This document shows, piece after piece, positions 17,555-25,691 of a stretch of DNA of 39,482 bases; position 1 is the stretch's first letter; each line of letters begins with the position of its first letter. This DNA is from Actinomycetes bacterium (GTDB taxonomy: Bacteria; Actinomycetota; Aquicultoria; UBA3085; Oleimmundimicrobiaceae). The translations under genes were made by a program, and so were the position numbers. A model generated the notes under the pieces. It did no database searches, was not told where the DNA came from, and saw nothing but the letters and a program-made list of their open reading frames with translations. The DNA is taken from NCBI GenBank assembly GCA_030614255.1, contig JAUWKI010000011.1:1-39482 (forward strand), in the 5' to 3' direction.

Positions 17555-18517
17555 ATGAAGGTAGGAGTGCCGCGAGCATTACTATATTATAAGTATTTTC
17601 CTCTCTGGGATACTTTTCTCTCTGAACTTGGTGCAGAAGTAGTATTATCTCCTCGAACGAACAAAAGGATTTTGAATCTTGGCACGGGAGCGGCCGAAAA
17701 TGAAGTTTGTTTGCCCGTAAAGGTTTTTTATGGGCACGTTCTTTCACTTAAGGATAAGGTAGATGCACTTTTTATTCCCAGGGTTGTAAGCGTTGAAGGC
17801 GGGGCTTATACGTGTCCGAAGTTTTTAGGTTTGCCCGATATGATACGGGCACTCGATGTAGATTTGCCGCACATTATTTCCCCCACATTTAATCTCAAAC
17901 TGGGCTTGCGAGAATTTTGTTGTTCAATCTTTGAATTGGGCGGTTATTTCACCAAGAATTTTTATAAGATAATTTCTGCTTTTTACAAAGGTCTGAATAA
18001 GCTCAGAAATTTTGAGGGCCTTATGCAAGACGGCTATTTACTTAATGAGGCGCTGACGGGAAGATTGTCGCCTACTCCCAAGGGGTCGCTTCATATCGGT
18101 GTTGTGGGCCATCCATATAATATTTTCGATTCTTACGTGAACATGAATCTTATTGAGCGCTTAAAAAGAAGGGACATAAAGGTTTTGACCGCGGAGATGA
18201 TAGCTCCCGAAATAATCGATGAAATAGTGTCGAATCTACAAAAAAAACTGTTTTGGACTTATGAAAAGGATGTTGTCGGAGCGGTTTTTCACTGGCTAGA
18301 TACGAAATCTGTCGATGGAATAATTTACGTGCTTTCCTTTGCCTGTGGCCCCGATTCTCTAATTCAGATTCTTATTGAGCATGAGGCTAGAAAGCAGGGT
18401 TTTTCGGTCCCCATTATGCCCATTGTAATTGACGAACATAGCGGTGAAGCTGGGTTAGTTACGCGCCTCGAAGCGTTTACGGATATGATAACACGCAACA
18501 AGGTAGGAAGATTATGA
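17555..18517 (+). CDS. DUF2229/CoA-dehydratase-like protein, first paralogue (COG3580-like)
   Basis: The 320-residue protein opens MKVGVPRALLYYKYFPLWDTFL, the DUF2229 signature seen in 2-hydroxyacyl-CoA dehydratase-related proteins. Three cysteines lie where cluster ligands are expected: Cys52 (NEVCLPVK), Cys87 (AYTCPKF) and Cys264 (SFACGPDSL). The C-terminal VIDEHSGEAGLVTRLEAF is shared with the next gene. Such proteins carry [4Fe-4S] or double-cubane clusters that an ATP-driven activase reduces. No CoA substrate or product can be assigned. The ribosome site is strong, and the stop overlaps the next start (ATGA). Confidence 0.82.
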   Translation: MKVGVPRALLYYKYFPLWDTFLSELGAEVVLSPRTNKRILNLGTGAAENEVCLPVKVFYGHVLSLKDKVDALFIPRVVSVEGGAYTCPKFLGLPDMIRALDVDLPHIISPTFNLKLGLREFCCSIFELGGYFTKNFYKIISAFYKGLNKLRNFEGLMQDGYLLNEALTGRLSPTPKGSLHIGVVGHPYNIFDSYVNMNLIERLKRRDIKVLTAEMIAPEIIDEIVSNLQKKLFWTYEKDVVGAVFHWLDTKSVDGIIYVLSFACGPDSLIQILIEHEARKQGFSVPIMPIVIDEHSGEAGLVTRLEAFTDMITRNKVGRL

Positions 18518-19608
18518 AAATAACATTTCCGCACATGGGGACCTTGGATATCGTTCTTTCAGACCTTTTTTCTCGCCTTGATGTTGATTTTGTCGTCCCT
18601 CCCAAAACTACCACTAAAACAGTTAATTTGGGAGTTAAGCATGCACCGGAGTTTGCATGTTTTCCGCTAAAGGTTACAATAGGCAACCTCATTGAGGGAC
18701 TTGAAGCAGGGGCGGACACTATAATTATGGTGGGGGGCACTGGCCCTTGCCGCTTCGGTTTTTACGCGGAGGTCCAAAACAAGATATTGCATGATATCGG
18801 ATACGATTTTGAGATGATTGTGCTTGAACCACCTATGACTGACATAAAAGACTTCATCAAAAAATGTAAGAAAATTGCTCCGAAGAAGTCACTTATACAA
18901 ATTTTTCACGCGGTGCGTGTAGGATGGAAAAAAGCTGTTGCAATCGATGAGGTTGAGAGAGAAACTTTAAAAACAAGAGCCTTTGAAAGAAATTTTGATG
19001 ATACCACAGTCGCTCGCAAGAAAGCTCTAACAGTTCTCGAGCAAGCCGTAACGTCTCTCGAAATAAGAGAAGCGAGGGAAGAGGCCTTATCTTTAATAAA
19101 CAAAGTGGAGAAAGATCACACAAGACGAGCGTTAAAAATCGGTATAGTTGGAGAGTTTTATGTTCTCCTGGAGCCTTATATAAATTTTGATATTGAGAAG
19201 TATTTGGGACAGAAGGCAATTTATCTAGAGCGCCCCGTTTATTTAACTGATTGGATTAGTCCTTCAAAAAATAATCCCGTAATGGGCATAAATAGTGACG
19301 AAATTAAAAAAGCCGCAAAGCCCTATCTTTCGCATTTTGTAGGAGGGGAAGGCCAGGCAACGGTTGGGCACGTTGTGAAATTTGCTGAAGAGGGATTCGA
19401 CGGAATTATTCAACTTTTACCCTTTACATGCATGCCAGAGATAATTGCAAAAAGCATATTGCCAAGAGTTTATAAAGATTTGGACATTCCTGTGCTGACA
19501 CTGGTCATTGATGAGCAAACTGGAAGAGCCGGCATAGTTACTCGTCTTGAAGCTTTCATGGATTTACTTTGGAATAGAAGAAAGAAAAAACTATCGGTTG
19601 TTAGTTAA
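18514..19608 (+). CDS. CoA-dehydratase-like protein, second paralogue (COG3581-like)
   Basis: The 364-residue protein is a diverged paralogue of the preceding one. VNLGVKHAPEFACFPLKVTIGN aligns with LNLGTGAAENEVCLPVKVFYG, and LVIDEQTGRAGIVTRLEAF with IVIDEHSGEAGLVTRLEAF. Its cysteines Cys49, Cys79 (GPCRFGF) and Cys306 (FTCMPEII) mirror the three of its partner, suggesting a heterodimer with matched clusters like HgdA/HgdB or the double-cubane proteins. An internal stretch (about 140-205) is helical and charged. It overlaps the upstream gene by 4 bases. Family role is inferred from the neighbouring activase. Confidence 0.8.
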   Translation: MKITFPHMGTLDIVLSDLFSRLDVDFVVPPKTTTKTVNLGVKHAPEFACFPLKVTIGNLIEGLEAGADTIIMVGGTGPCRFGFYAEVQNKILHDIGYDFEMIVLEPPMTDIKDFIKKCKKIAPKKSLIQIFHAVRVGWKKAVAIDEVERETLKTRAFERNFDDTTVARKKALTVLEQAVTSLEIREAREEALSLINKVEKDHTRRALKIGIVGEFYVLLEPYINFDIEKYLGQKAIYLERPVYLTDWISPSKNNPVMGINSDEIKKAAKPYLSHFVGGEGQATVGHVVKFAEEGFDGIIQLLPFTCMPEIIAKSILPRVYKDLDIPVLTLVIDEQTGRAGIVTRLEAFMDLLWNRRKKKLSVVS

Positions 19609-19712
19609 TAGAGTATAGAGTGGTGAGTTTAGAGTATAAAAAAACAAACAAACCAGCCAACAAACTACCGACTCCCCACTATCGACTACCAACTAAACAG
19701 AGGTGATTAACT
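19609..19712. repeat. Intergenic repeat words before the activase gene
   Basis: The 104-base gap contains ATAGAGTATAGAGTGGTGAG, CAAACAAACCAGCCAACAAAC (4-base units) and ACTACCGACTCCCCACTATCGACTACC, the same vocabulary as 16035-16378. An AGAGGTGA ribosome site lies at about 19699-19706. Confidence 0.55.
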
Positions 19713-20690
19713 ATGATTGGATATCTTGGTGTTGATGTTGGTTCTGTGAGCACCAATTTGGTAGTTATCGATGAAAAAACTAATGTGGTTTCCTATATTT
19801 ATCGAAGAACCATGGGTGAACCCATTCGGGCGGTTCAGGAAGGGCTTCGTGAACTCAAAGAGCTTTTGCCGTCCAAAATCGATATAGAAGGTGCCGGCAC
19901 TACGGGAAGTGCCAGATATCTTAGTGGAGTTATCGTTGGGGCCGATGTAATAAAGAATGAGATAACCGCGCATGCGGTTGCGGCAAGCCATTTTGTGCCG
20001 GATGTCCAGACGGTGCTCGAGATAGGGGGGCAGGATTCAAAAATCATAATCCTTCGCGAAGGGGTCGTCGTGGACTTTGCGATGAATACGGTTTGTGCCG
20101 CAGGCACGGGTTCTTTTCTTGACCATCAGGCTGCAAGGATTGGTATTCCAATTGAGGAATTTGGCGCTTATGCTCTTAGGTCTGAAGCTCCTGCACAGAT
20201 TGCGGGGCGGTGTACGGTCTTTGCAGAATCTGACATGATACACAAACAACAGATGGGTTACCATACTGAGGACATCATTTATGGTCTTTGTCAATCTCTC
20301 GTCAGAAATTACTTGAATAATATTGCAAAAGGTAAAGAATTGCTTTCCCCTATTGTTTTCCAGGGTGGCGTTGCGGCAAATCTTGGAATTAAAAAGGCCT
20401 TTGAAGAAGTATTGGAGACAGAGACAATAATTCCCAAGCATTATAGCGTCATGGGAGCAATAGGTGCCTCTCTCTTGGCAAAAGAAAAGATGAGAGAAAA
20501 AGCCAAATCATCCTTTAAAGGTTTTTCCACTTCTGATATAGAATTTAAGACGAGCAGTTTTTACTGCAAGGGATGCTCAAATAACTGTGAAATAGTGAAG
20601 ATAGAGGTTGAAGAAGAAGTTCTTGCTTGCTGGGGTGGTCGATGCGGTAAGTGGGAAGTTGAGCAAACAGGAACCACCCCAGTTTCCTAG
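19713..20690 (+). CDS. ATP-dependent activase of dehydratase family (HgdC/BcrA/BadF type)
   Basis: The 325-residue protein has the ASKHA fold: GVDVGSVSTNLVVID (phosphate 1), LEIGGQDSKII (phosphate 2) and FQGGVAANLGIKKAF. Cys128 in NTVCAAGTGSFLD and Cys167 in GRCTVFAESDM correspond to Cys127 and Cys166 of the Acidaminococcus activator HgdC, which bridge one [4Fe-4S] cluster across the dimer. It uses ATP to push one electron to very low potential for the partner enzyme, here probably the two paralogues upstream. An unusual C-terminal extension of about 40 residues carries CKGCSNNC and CWGGRC, room for another metal site. Confidence 0.92.
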   Translation: MIGYLGVDVGSVSTNLVVIDEKTNVVSYIYRRTMGEPIRAVQEGLRELKELLPSKIDIEGAGTTGSARYLSGVIVGADVIKNEITAHAVAASHFVPDVQTVLEIGGQDSKIIILREGVVVDFAMNTVCAAGTGSFLDHQAARIGIPIEEFGAYALRSEAPAQIAGRCTVFAESDMIHKQQMGYHTEDIIYGLCQSLVRNYLNNIAKGKELLSPIVFQGGVAANLGIKKAFEEVLETETIIPKHYSVMGAIGASLLAKEKMREKAKSSFKGFSTSDIEFKTSSFYCKGCSNNCEIVKIEVEEEVLACWGGRCGKWEVEQTGTTPVS

Positions 20691-20713
20691 ATACTGGTCT
20701 GATGATAGTATCT
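20689..20713. terminator. Inverted repeat downstream of activase gene
   Basis: AGATACT (20689-20695) and AGTATCT (20707-20713) form a 7-bp stem with an 11-base loop directly at the activase stop. No clear T-run follows, so termination is tentative. It lies between convergent units and might serve both. Confidence 0.35.
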
Positions 20714-20737
20714 GAGCAAGAAGATTTAAAAATTTCT

Positions 20738-20914
20738 TTATTCGCTATAAACACCTATAGTGATGGTAACTTCCTCATCGGATGTTCCAAACGTGACCGT
20801 CCCGTTACGGGAGCCCTTTGTGATAATAAAGATAACGGAAGTTTCTCCCTCGCTGGAAATGGTGGCCGATTCTTCAACGGTCCACCCGTTTGCGGGCAAT
20901 TCCGTATTCGGGCT
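20738..20914 (-). pseudogene. C-terminal remnant of a small lipoprotein gene
   Basis: On the minus strand an open segment of 58 codons encodes SPNTELPANGWTVEESATI through a C-terminal VTITIGVYSE and stop. ELPANGWTV is identical to a stretch in the lipoprotein at 21763-21295, so this is the tail of a relative whose front half is gone: a stop (20917-20915) precedes it and no start or ribosome site is present. It is called as a decayed copy. Confidence 0.6.
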
Positions 20915-20919
20915 TTACG

Positions 20920-20942
20920 AAGTTTCGGCGCAGCCGAAACTT
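20920..20942. repeat. Perfect 10-bp palindrome
   Basis: AAGTTTCGGC (20920-20929), loop GCA, GCCGAAACTT (20933-20942). The hairpin marks the broken end of the lipoprotein remnant. There is no T-run on either side. From here to 21039 nothing coding is recognised. Confidence 0.6.
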
Positions 20943-21039
20943 GGGTGGACGAAATGAGCCGTATAGCCCATATTATATGACCGAGCTGAAGGTAAGGCAA
21001 GGTTGCGTAGCAACCGCCGAGTTCCGAACCTTTGCTATT

Positions 21040-21288
21040 TTATTTGCTGATTTGTTTCTCAGTAAAATTACCCGCCACGGGCAGCTTAAATCTTTCTCCC
21101 TTGAACGCCTTATACATTAACACCACCAGCCAAAGAATTAACCCCAAAGACGTTATTAAAATTGATATCATCCATCCGATATACAGGATCATTACAACGA
21201 CCGTTGCTATCATTGATATCACGAATAGTGCCAGAAATGTCACCAGTGACTGCATTGTATGAAACCTGACAAACTTGTCTTCTTTTTT
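21040..21288 (-). pseudogene. 5'-truncated DUF4870 gene
   Basis: The minus strand reads KKEDKFVRFHTMQSLVTF, then membrane segments and YKAFKGERFKLPVAGNFTEKQ. It aligns with the second half of the DUF4870 protein at 15504-15887 (EKEDKYVRFHAMQS; MVKAYSGEKWKLPIIGDM). The first membrane segment is missing; its place is taken by the end of the lipoprotein gene, whose stop lies only 6 bases before the reading frame opens. An internal ATG (21255) could still start a 71-residue peptide, but there is no ribosome site. Probably a deletion product. Confidence 0.7.
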
Positions 21289-21294
21289 TCAAAT

Positions 21295-21763
21295 TCAGTT
21301 TTCTATAATGAGGTACGTTGTGTAATTTGGGCCATAGTAAATATACCCCCCCTGCCTCTGCATGTTCTTCACTGCGAGAGCACTCAACCATCAATTCTCT
21401 ATTCCCTTTATCTGCCCCTATCACAATTGAATAATCTACTTGCCCTCTACCAAAAACTGTCCAGCCATTTGCAGGAAGTTCTTTTTCATAGAAAGCCAAA
21501 ACTTCGTCAATACTCGCTGATGTTACATATAGTATCAGCCCCTCACGTAAATAATCCGTCCGTACTGAGCCTGGATAACGGGGCACATCTGGAATGTCCT
21601 CTCCCGCAACATCTGAAGCTGGAGGGCCTTCTGCTGGTATTGCTACTTCCCCTTCTTCTTTCACTGGAGCATCTTCAACAGGACCTACACATCCACTTAT
21701 CAGCACAACTGCAATTATCATTACTGCTAAGAGTGCCAGCATCCCTAATTTTTTCATGTTCAT
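21295..21763 (-). pseudogene. Small lipoprotein gene with G7-tract frameshift
   Basis: The N-terminus MNMKKLGMLALLAVMIIAVVLISGC is a lipoprotein signal with lipobox. The mature part has DVPRYPGSVRTDYLREG and FYEKELPANGWTV, a pattern seen in small secreted proteins. At a run of seven G (21346-21352 on the complement) the frame changes. Removing one G gives GGYIYYGPNYTTYLIIEN and a stop at 21295, a sensible ending, whereas the uncorrected frame runs on as out-of-frame DUF4870 sequence to 21110. It could be a sequencing error, a phase-variable tract or a true mutation. Function unknown. Confidence 0.7.
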
Positions 21764-21794
21764 TTTGTACCTAAATCAACCAGTTCTTCCACTA

Positions 21795-22532
21795 CTATAC
21801 ATCCCCGGGCATGCCAGGTATGCCAGCAGGTATCTCCATTATTTCTACACCCGCAGGTAATTCAAACATGTTGTCGGGAATGTCAACGAATTCAATGTTC
21901 CTCCAGTCCGTCCTCCCTGTACCCTCAGGTGTCGTTATTTCCGTTCGGATAGGAAACCCGTGCTCTAGCCATATCCACATCTTTGCCTTACCCTCGGGGG
22001 AAGCATATTCAACGACGGTGCAGAGCTTTCCATCTATTGTTTCAGTGCCAATGCCCGTTGGGTTATAGGCCTCAATAGAACCAACTTCTTCTGTGGCTGA
22101 TTTCTCTGTGGCTGATTCCGTAGCCTGGCTGAAATCAATTTTTGTTGCCATATTCTCATCAGGAAAATATGTATACGCCTCTTGTTTATCTCCATTCATT
22201 ATCATAATCATAGTCTGCCCTTCCACAGTCATTTCCGTCCTCATATTATGCCCTTTCATCCATACCGTGGATGTCACTGATGGCTCTCCGGGGATTGTTA
22301 TCACCATGTCGTATTTGACTGAACCTATGCCTACTGCCTTAGCCAAAACATCGCTTAACGATTCGTCACTTGGTGGCGTTGTAGTTTCTTCTATAGGTTG
22401 TGTTACAGGTCGTTCAGTCGGTGTCTCTGGTTTTTCAGACGCTCCTCCACATCCACTTATCAAAACAACTCCAACTATCAGCACTGCTAAGAGTGCCAGT
22501 ATTCCAAAAGTTTTTATGTTCATTTTCATCAT
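21795..22532 (-). CDS. Lipoprotein with LolA/DUF4412-like carrier fold
   Basis: The 245-residue protein has the signal MNIKTFGILALLAVLIVGVVLISGC, almost the same as its downstream neighbour, a Thr/Pro/Glu linker, then a domain with VKYDMVITIPGEPSVTSTVWMKGHNMRTEMTVEGQ, YTYFPDENMATKI, KLCTVVEYASPEGKAKMWIW and GFPIRTEIT. That succession of strands resembles LolA/LppX-type or DUF4412 outer lipid-binding proteins, so binding of a hydrophobic ligand at the cell surface is possible. AAGGAGG lies 8 bases before ATG 22532. It is probably co-transcribed with the lipoprotein genes on both sides. Confidence 0.75.
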   Translation of the reverse strand: MMKMNIKTFGILALLAVLIVGVVLISGCGGASEKPETPTERPVTQPIEETTTPPSDESLSDVLAKAVGIGSVKYDMVITIPGEPSVTSTVWMKGHNMRTEMTVEGQTMIMIMNGDKQEAYTYFPDENMATKIDFSQATESATEKSATEEVGSIEAYNPTGIGTETIDGKLCTVVEYASPEGKAKMWIWLEHGFPIRTEITTPEGTGRTDWRNIEFVDIPDNMFELPAGVEIMEIPAGIPGMPGDV

Positions 22533-22562
22533 GATTTATAACCTCCTTATTTTTTAAATAGT

Positions 22563-22982
22563 CTATGTTTCGACCTTAAAATATTTTACCAAATGTATCG
22601 ATTTTTTCAAAGCGGGGTTCGGAATTTCATATAACTTCTTATAGTAGTCTTTAACTTGGTCAACGGAATCTTGGGTTATCAGAACAACCGTTAAGTCTTC
22701 TGCGCCGGCTTCCCCCGCAATACCCACGCTTCCTTGAATCTCCGCATCTGGATAGACGGGCATATCGCTTGGCCAGTTATCTGGTATCTTGGCTCCCGTT
22801 TCAATTTCTACTTTTTCACCCTCATCGCTCTCTATTGTAACTTTTCCTCCATCGGCTTCGCTCTCTATTTTAACTTCTCCTTCTTCTGTTTTTATGGTTG
22901 TAGTCTTTTTTGCGCATCCTGCTATCAGGACCAAAGAAATTAACAAGGTGAAGATTGTGAGTAATGCTAAAATTCTTTTCAT
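22563..22982 (-). CDS. Small lipoprotein, possibly truncated at the C-terminus
   Basis: The 139-residue protein has the signal MKRILALLTIFTLLISLVLIAGC, then a repetitive acidic stretch (KIESEADGGKVTIESDEGEKVEIETG) and IPDNWPSDMPVYPDAEIQGS. It ends soon after VDQVKDYYKKL, the place where relatives usually continue with a GW-containing strand, so the last 20 residues (PALKKSIHLVKYFKVET) may be replacement sequence. GAAAGGAGG precedes ATG 22982. First gene of the lipoprotein group; function unknown. Confidence 0.75.
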   Translation of the reverse strand: MKRILALLTIFTLLISLVLIAGCAKKTTTIKTEEGEVKIESEADGGKVTIESDEGEKVEIETGAKIPDNWPSDMPVYPDAEIQGSVGIAGEAGAEDLTVVLITQDSVDQVKDYYKKLYEIPNPALKKSIHLVKYFKVET

Positions 22983-23205
22983 TTTTTACCTCCTTTCAAA
23001 TTTAAAATAAGCTATATTTAAGATTTCTACAAATTGGGAAAACTTCCTCTCATTTAAGAAAAGCATCTAAAGTTTTTTGGTATTTCAATCCTACCGGCAG
23101 GCAAGCGAATTCCGATATTTCATCGGGGCGAAGCAATCTCGTGTTGACTTTTTCTGTCATATCGTAAATATTTGGAGTTAACTTTATTTAATAGGAGCTG
23201 TTTGA

Positions 23206-24075
23206 ATGTTTAAAATTTTAGACAAGGAGAAACTCGCGCTTTCGATTTTCCGTTTTGAAATTGAAGCTCCAAAAATAGCGCGAAAAGCTAAAGCAGGGCA
23301 GTTTGTAATTCTGCGTCTAGATGAGCAGGGTGAACGTATCCCTTTAACCATCTGTGATTTTGATGAGAAGAAATCCAGCATTTCTCTCGTCCTTCAGGAG
23401 GTTGGAAAGACCACTCAGCAACTCGCTTCACTTTCTTGTGGAGATTGCATAGCGGATGTTGTTGGGCCTCTAGGTAAACCATCTGAAATTAAAAACTTTG
23501 GCACAGTTGTCTGTGTTGCGGGTGGGGTTGGGGCAGCGGTCATTCTTCCCGTGGCTCGGGTGCTCAAAGGAGTTGGCAATAAGATAATTACCATTTTGGG
23601 GGCAAGAAGCGAAGAGTTGCTGATTTTGGAAGAGGAGCTTTCCTTGATAAGCGATGAATTTTTCATCATGACTGATGATGGGAGCAAGGGAAGATGTGGA
23701 GTATGTACGGATATTCTTAAAGAACTTATCGAAGGCGGTTGCGATATAAGTCGGGTTGTTGCAATCGGCCCGGTAATAATGATGAAGTTTGTTTGTAAGA
23801 CAACAGAACCTCATAAAATAAAGACAGTAGTTAGTCTTAATTCAATAATGGTTGACGGGACCGGAATGTGTGGCTCTTGCCGGGTTACAGTTGGCGGGGA
23901 AACGAAATTTTGCTGTGTTGACGGCCCTGAGTTCGATGGTCACCTGGTTGATTTCGACGAGTTGATAAACAGGCAAAGGATGTATTTAGAGGAAGAAAGT
24001 TTATCACTTGAGCTGCACGATGTTAAAAGGGTCGAGTGTAGATGCAAGAAGCACAAAAAGAGAGAAGGTAATTGA
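23206..24075 (+). CDS. NfnA-like / ferredoxin-NADP+ reductase subunit alpha
   Basis: The 289-residue protein has a PyrK/FNR-like FAD domain (GERIPLTICDF), a nucleotide-binding part (VCVAGGVGAAVILPVARVL and TDDGSKGRCGVCTDIL) and a C-terminal [2Fe-2S] motif (GTGMCGSCRVTVGGETKFCC). It corresponds to NfnA, also called sulfide dehydrogenase subunit beta. With NfnB it couples NADH and ferredoxin oxidation to NADP+ reduction by flavin-based bifurcation. AGGAG precedes ATG 23206, and TTGACT at 23144-23149 may be part of its promoter. It overlaps the next gene. Confidence 0.9.
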   Translation: MFKILDKEKLALSIFRFEIEAPKIARKAKAGQFVILRLDEQGERIPLTICDFDEKKSSISLVLQEVGKTTQQLASLSCGDCIADVVGPLGKPSEIKNFGTVVCVAGGVGAAVILPVARVLKGVGNKIITILGARSEELLILEEELSLISDEFFIMTDDGSKGRCGVCTDILKELIEGGCDISRVVAIGPVIMMKFVCKTTEPHKIKTVVSLNSIMVDGTGMCGSCRVTVGGETKFCCVDGPEFDGHLVDFDELINRQRMYLEEESLSLELHDVKRVECRCKKHKKREGN

Positions 24076-25480
24076 CAGGTTGGAGCAGAATAACAAGCAA
24101 GTCCCAAGTCGCATTCCGGTAAGTGAGCAAACTCCTAAAGAGCGAGTTTCAAATTTTAATGAGGTTACTTTAGGGTATACCGCTGAGCAAGCGGTTGCCG
24201 AAGCGAGTCGGTGTTTACAGTGCAAGTTGGCACCATGCATACAAGGCTGCCCAGTTGGAATCAGTATTCCTTCGTTCATAAAGTTAATTAAAGAGGGAAA
24301 CTTCAGAGGGGCTATCAACAAGATTAAAGAAAAAAATTGTCTTCCCACAGTCTGTGGCCGAGTTTGTCCGCAGGAAAATCAATGTGAGAAATTATGTACT
24401 CTAGGAAAAAAAGGAGAACCGGTTGCGATTGGTCGTCTTGAGAGATTCGTCGCCGATTATGAAAGAGAATCCGGAAAAATATCTTTGCCAAAAAAGAAGG
24501 AACCGACAGATAAAAAAGTTGCTGTAGTGGGCTCGGGACCAGCTGGTCTAACTTGTGCGGGAGATTTAGCTAAGTTGGGTCACAAGGTTACTATTTTTGA
24601 AGCTCTTCATAAGCCGGGCGGTGTTCTCTTATACGGAATCCCGGAGTTTAGATTGCCGAAGGCGGTAGTTGAATCGGAGATAAGCTATATCAAGAAGCTG
24701 GGGGTCGAAATTAAGACGAATATGGTTGTCGGTAAAATAACAACCATAGATGAGTTATTTTACGAAGGGTATGATGCTATTTTTATAGGGGTGGGCGCTG
24801 GTCTTCCACGATTCTTGAAGGTCCCAGGAGAGAATTTTAATGGCATTTATTCCGCCAACGAATTTTTGACACGCGTTAATTTAATGAAGGCCTATCTTTT
24901 CCCGAAATATGATACCCCGATAAAAAAAGGAGAGAATGTAGTGGTTGTTGGTGGCGGGAATGTGGCGATGGATTCCGCCCGAACGGCTCTTCGTCTTGGG
25001 GCAAAAAAAGTGTATCTTCTTTATCGGCGTGCCAAAGAAGATATGCCCGCGCGTAAAGAAGAAGTTCAACATGCAAAAGAAGAGGGGATAGATTTTAGAA
25101 TTTTGGCTACCCCAAAAAGGTTTATTGGTATTGAAGGCCGGGTATCGGCGGCAGAGTGTGTTGAGACTAGACTGGGCGAGTTAGATAATTCGGGCAGAAG
25201 AAAGCCGGTTATCAAGGAAGGTTCTGAGTTTCTTTTGGCTGTGGATGTTGTGATTGTCGCTATTGGAGCAAAGGCTAATCCTTTGTTGCCTAAGGCAACT
25301 CCGGGACTTAAACTTTACAAAGAAGGATATATCGCCACGGATCAAAACTGTGTAACCAGCAAGGAAGGCATCTTTGCTGGAGGCGACATTGTCACCGGTT
25401 CCGCAACTGTAATTTCAGCCATGGGAACAGGTAGAAAAGCAACATTAGAGATTGACCGTTACCTGGCCACTCTTAAATAA
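24020..25480 (+). CDS. NfnB-like / NADPH-dependent glutamate synthase small-chain homologue
   Basis: The protein of about 486 residues has the GltD/NfnB layout: an N-terminal double [4Fe-4S] region (CLQCKLAPCIQGCP and CGRVCPQENQCEKLC), an FAD Rossmann motif (KKVAVVGSGPAGLTCAGDLA), the NAD(P) motif (VVVVGGGNVAMDSARTALRLG) and a C-terminal GIFAGGDIVTGSATVISAMG. Immediate pairing with the NfnA-like gene argues for NfnB rather than glutamate synthase. The start is uncertain: ATG 24020 overlaps nfnA by 56 bases, TTG 24008 and TTG 24080 are alternatives, and family N-termini (SRIP..EQ) fit any of them. Confidence 0.9.
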   Translation: MLKGSSVDARSTKREKVIDRLEQNNKQVPSRIPVSEQTPKERVSNFNEVTLGYTAEQAVAEASRCLQCKLAPCIQGCPVGISIPSFIKLIKEGNFRGAINKIKEKNCLPTVCGRVCPQENQCEKLCTLGKKGEPVAIGRLERFVADYERESGKISLPKKKEPTDKKVAVVGSGPAGLTCAGDLAKLGHKVTIFEALHKPGGVLLYGIPEFRLPKAVVESEISYIKKLGVEIKTNMVVGKITTIDELFYEGYDAIFIGVGAGLPRFLKVPGENFNGIYSANEFLTRVNLMKAYLFPKYDTPIKKGENVVVVGGGNVAMDSARTALRLGAKKVYLLYRRAKEDMPARKEEVQHAKEEGIDFRILATPKRFIGIEGRVSAAECVETRLGELDNSGRRKPVIKEGSEFLLAVDVVIVAIGAKANPLLPKATPGLKLYKEGYIATDQNCVTSKEGIFAGGDIVTGSATVISAMGTGRKATLEIDRYLATLK

Positions 25481-25691
25481 AAAACAAAGCTAATGTTGGA
25501 CTAATGATATCCTTCCTATGTTTAATTAAACCCATCTTCTTATTATGATTTTTTGCGTACAATATTTCTCTTCCCTTTTCCTTGAAAGATTTCTATTTTT
25601 TCTTGACCCATAGAACTCCTTGTGTTAAACATATCTTATAAAAATTATAAATTTTAGTTATGAGAACTCAAAGACTAGAGGAGGTGGGACG
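25481..25691. promoter_or_regulatory. Leader of the selenium-metabolism cluster
   Basis: The 211-base gap is very AT-rich. TTGACC (25603-25608) followed 17 bases later by TAAACA is a weak promoter candidate, and TTATAAAAATTATAA lies near 25635-25650. GGAGGTGGGACG precedes the first gene. No clear hairpin or LysR box was found. Confidence 0.3.

Noticed and set aside
21110-21294. C-terminal 70 residues of the uncorrected 21763-21110 lipoprotein frame
   Set aside because: After the G7 tract this frame is DUF4870 coding sequence read out of frame; it has no lipoprotein character.
22093-22557. 154-codon plus-strand frame opposite a lipoprotein gene
   Set aside because: It is the antisense shadow of the 22532-21795 lipoprotein, whose signal peptide, ribosome site and codon pattern are convincing.
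24008-25480. Glutamate synthase small chain (gltD) as the name for this gene
   Set aside because: Homology is real, but no glutamate synthase large chain is near and an NfnA-like subunit is directly adjacent, so NfnB is the better call.
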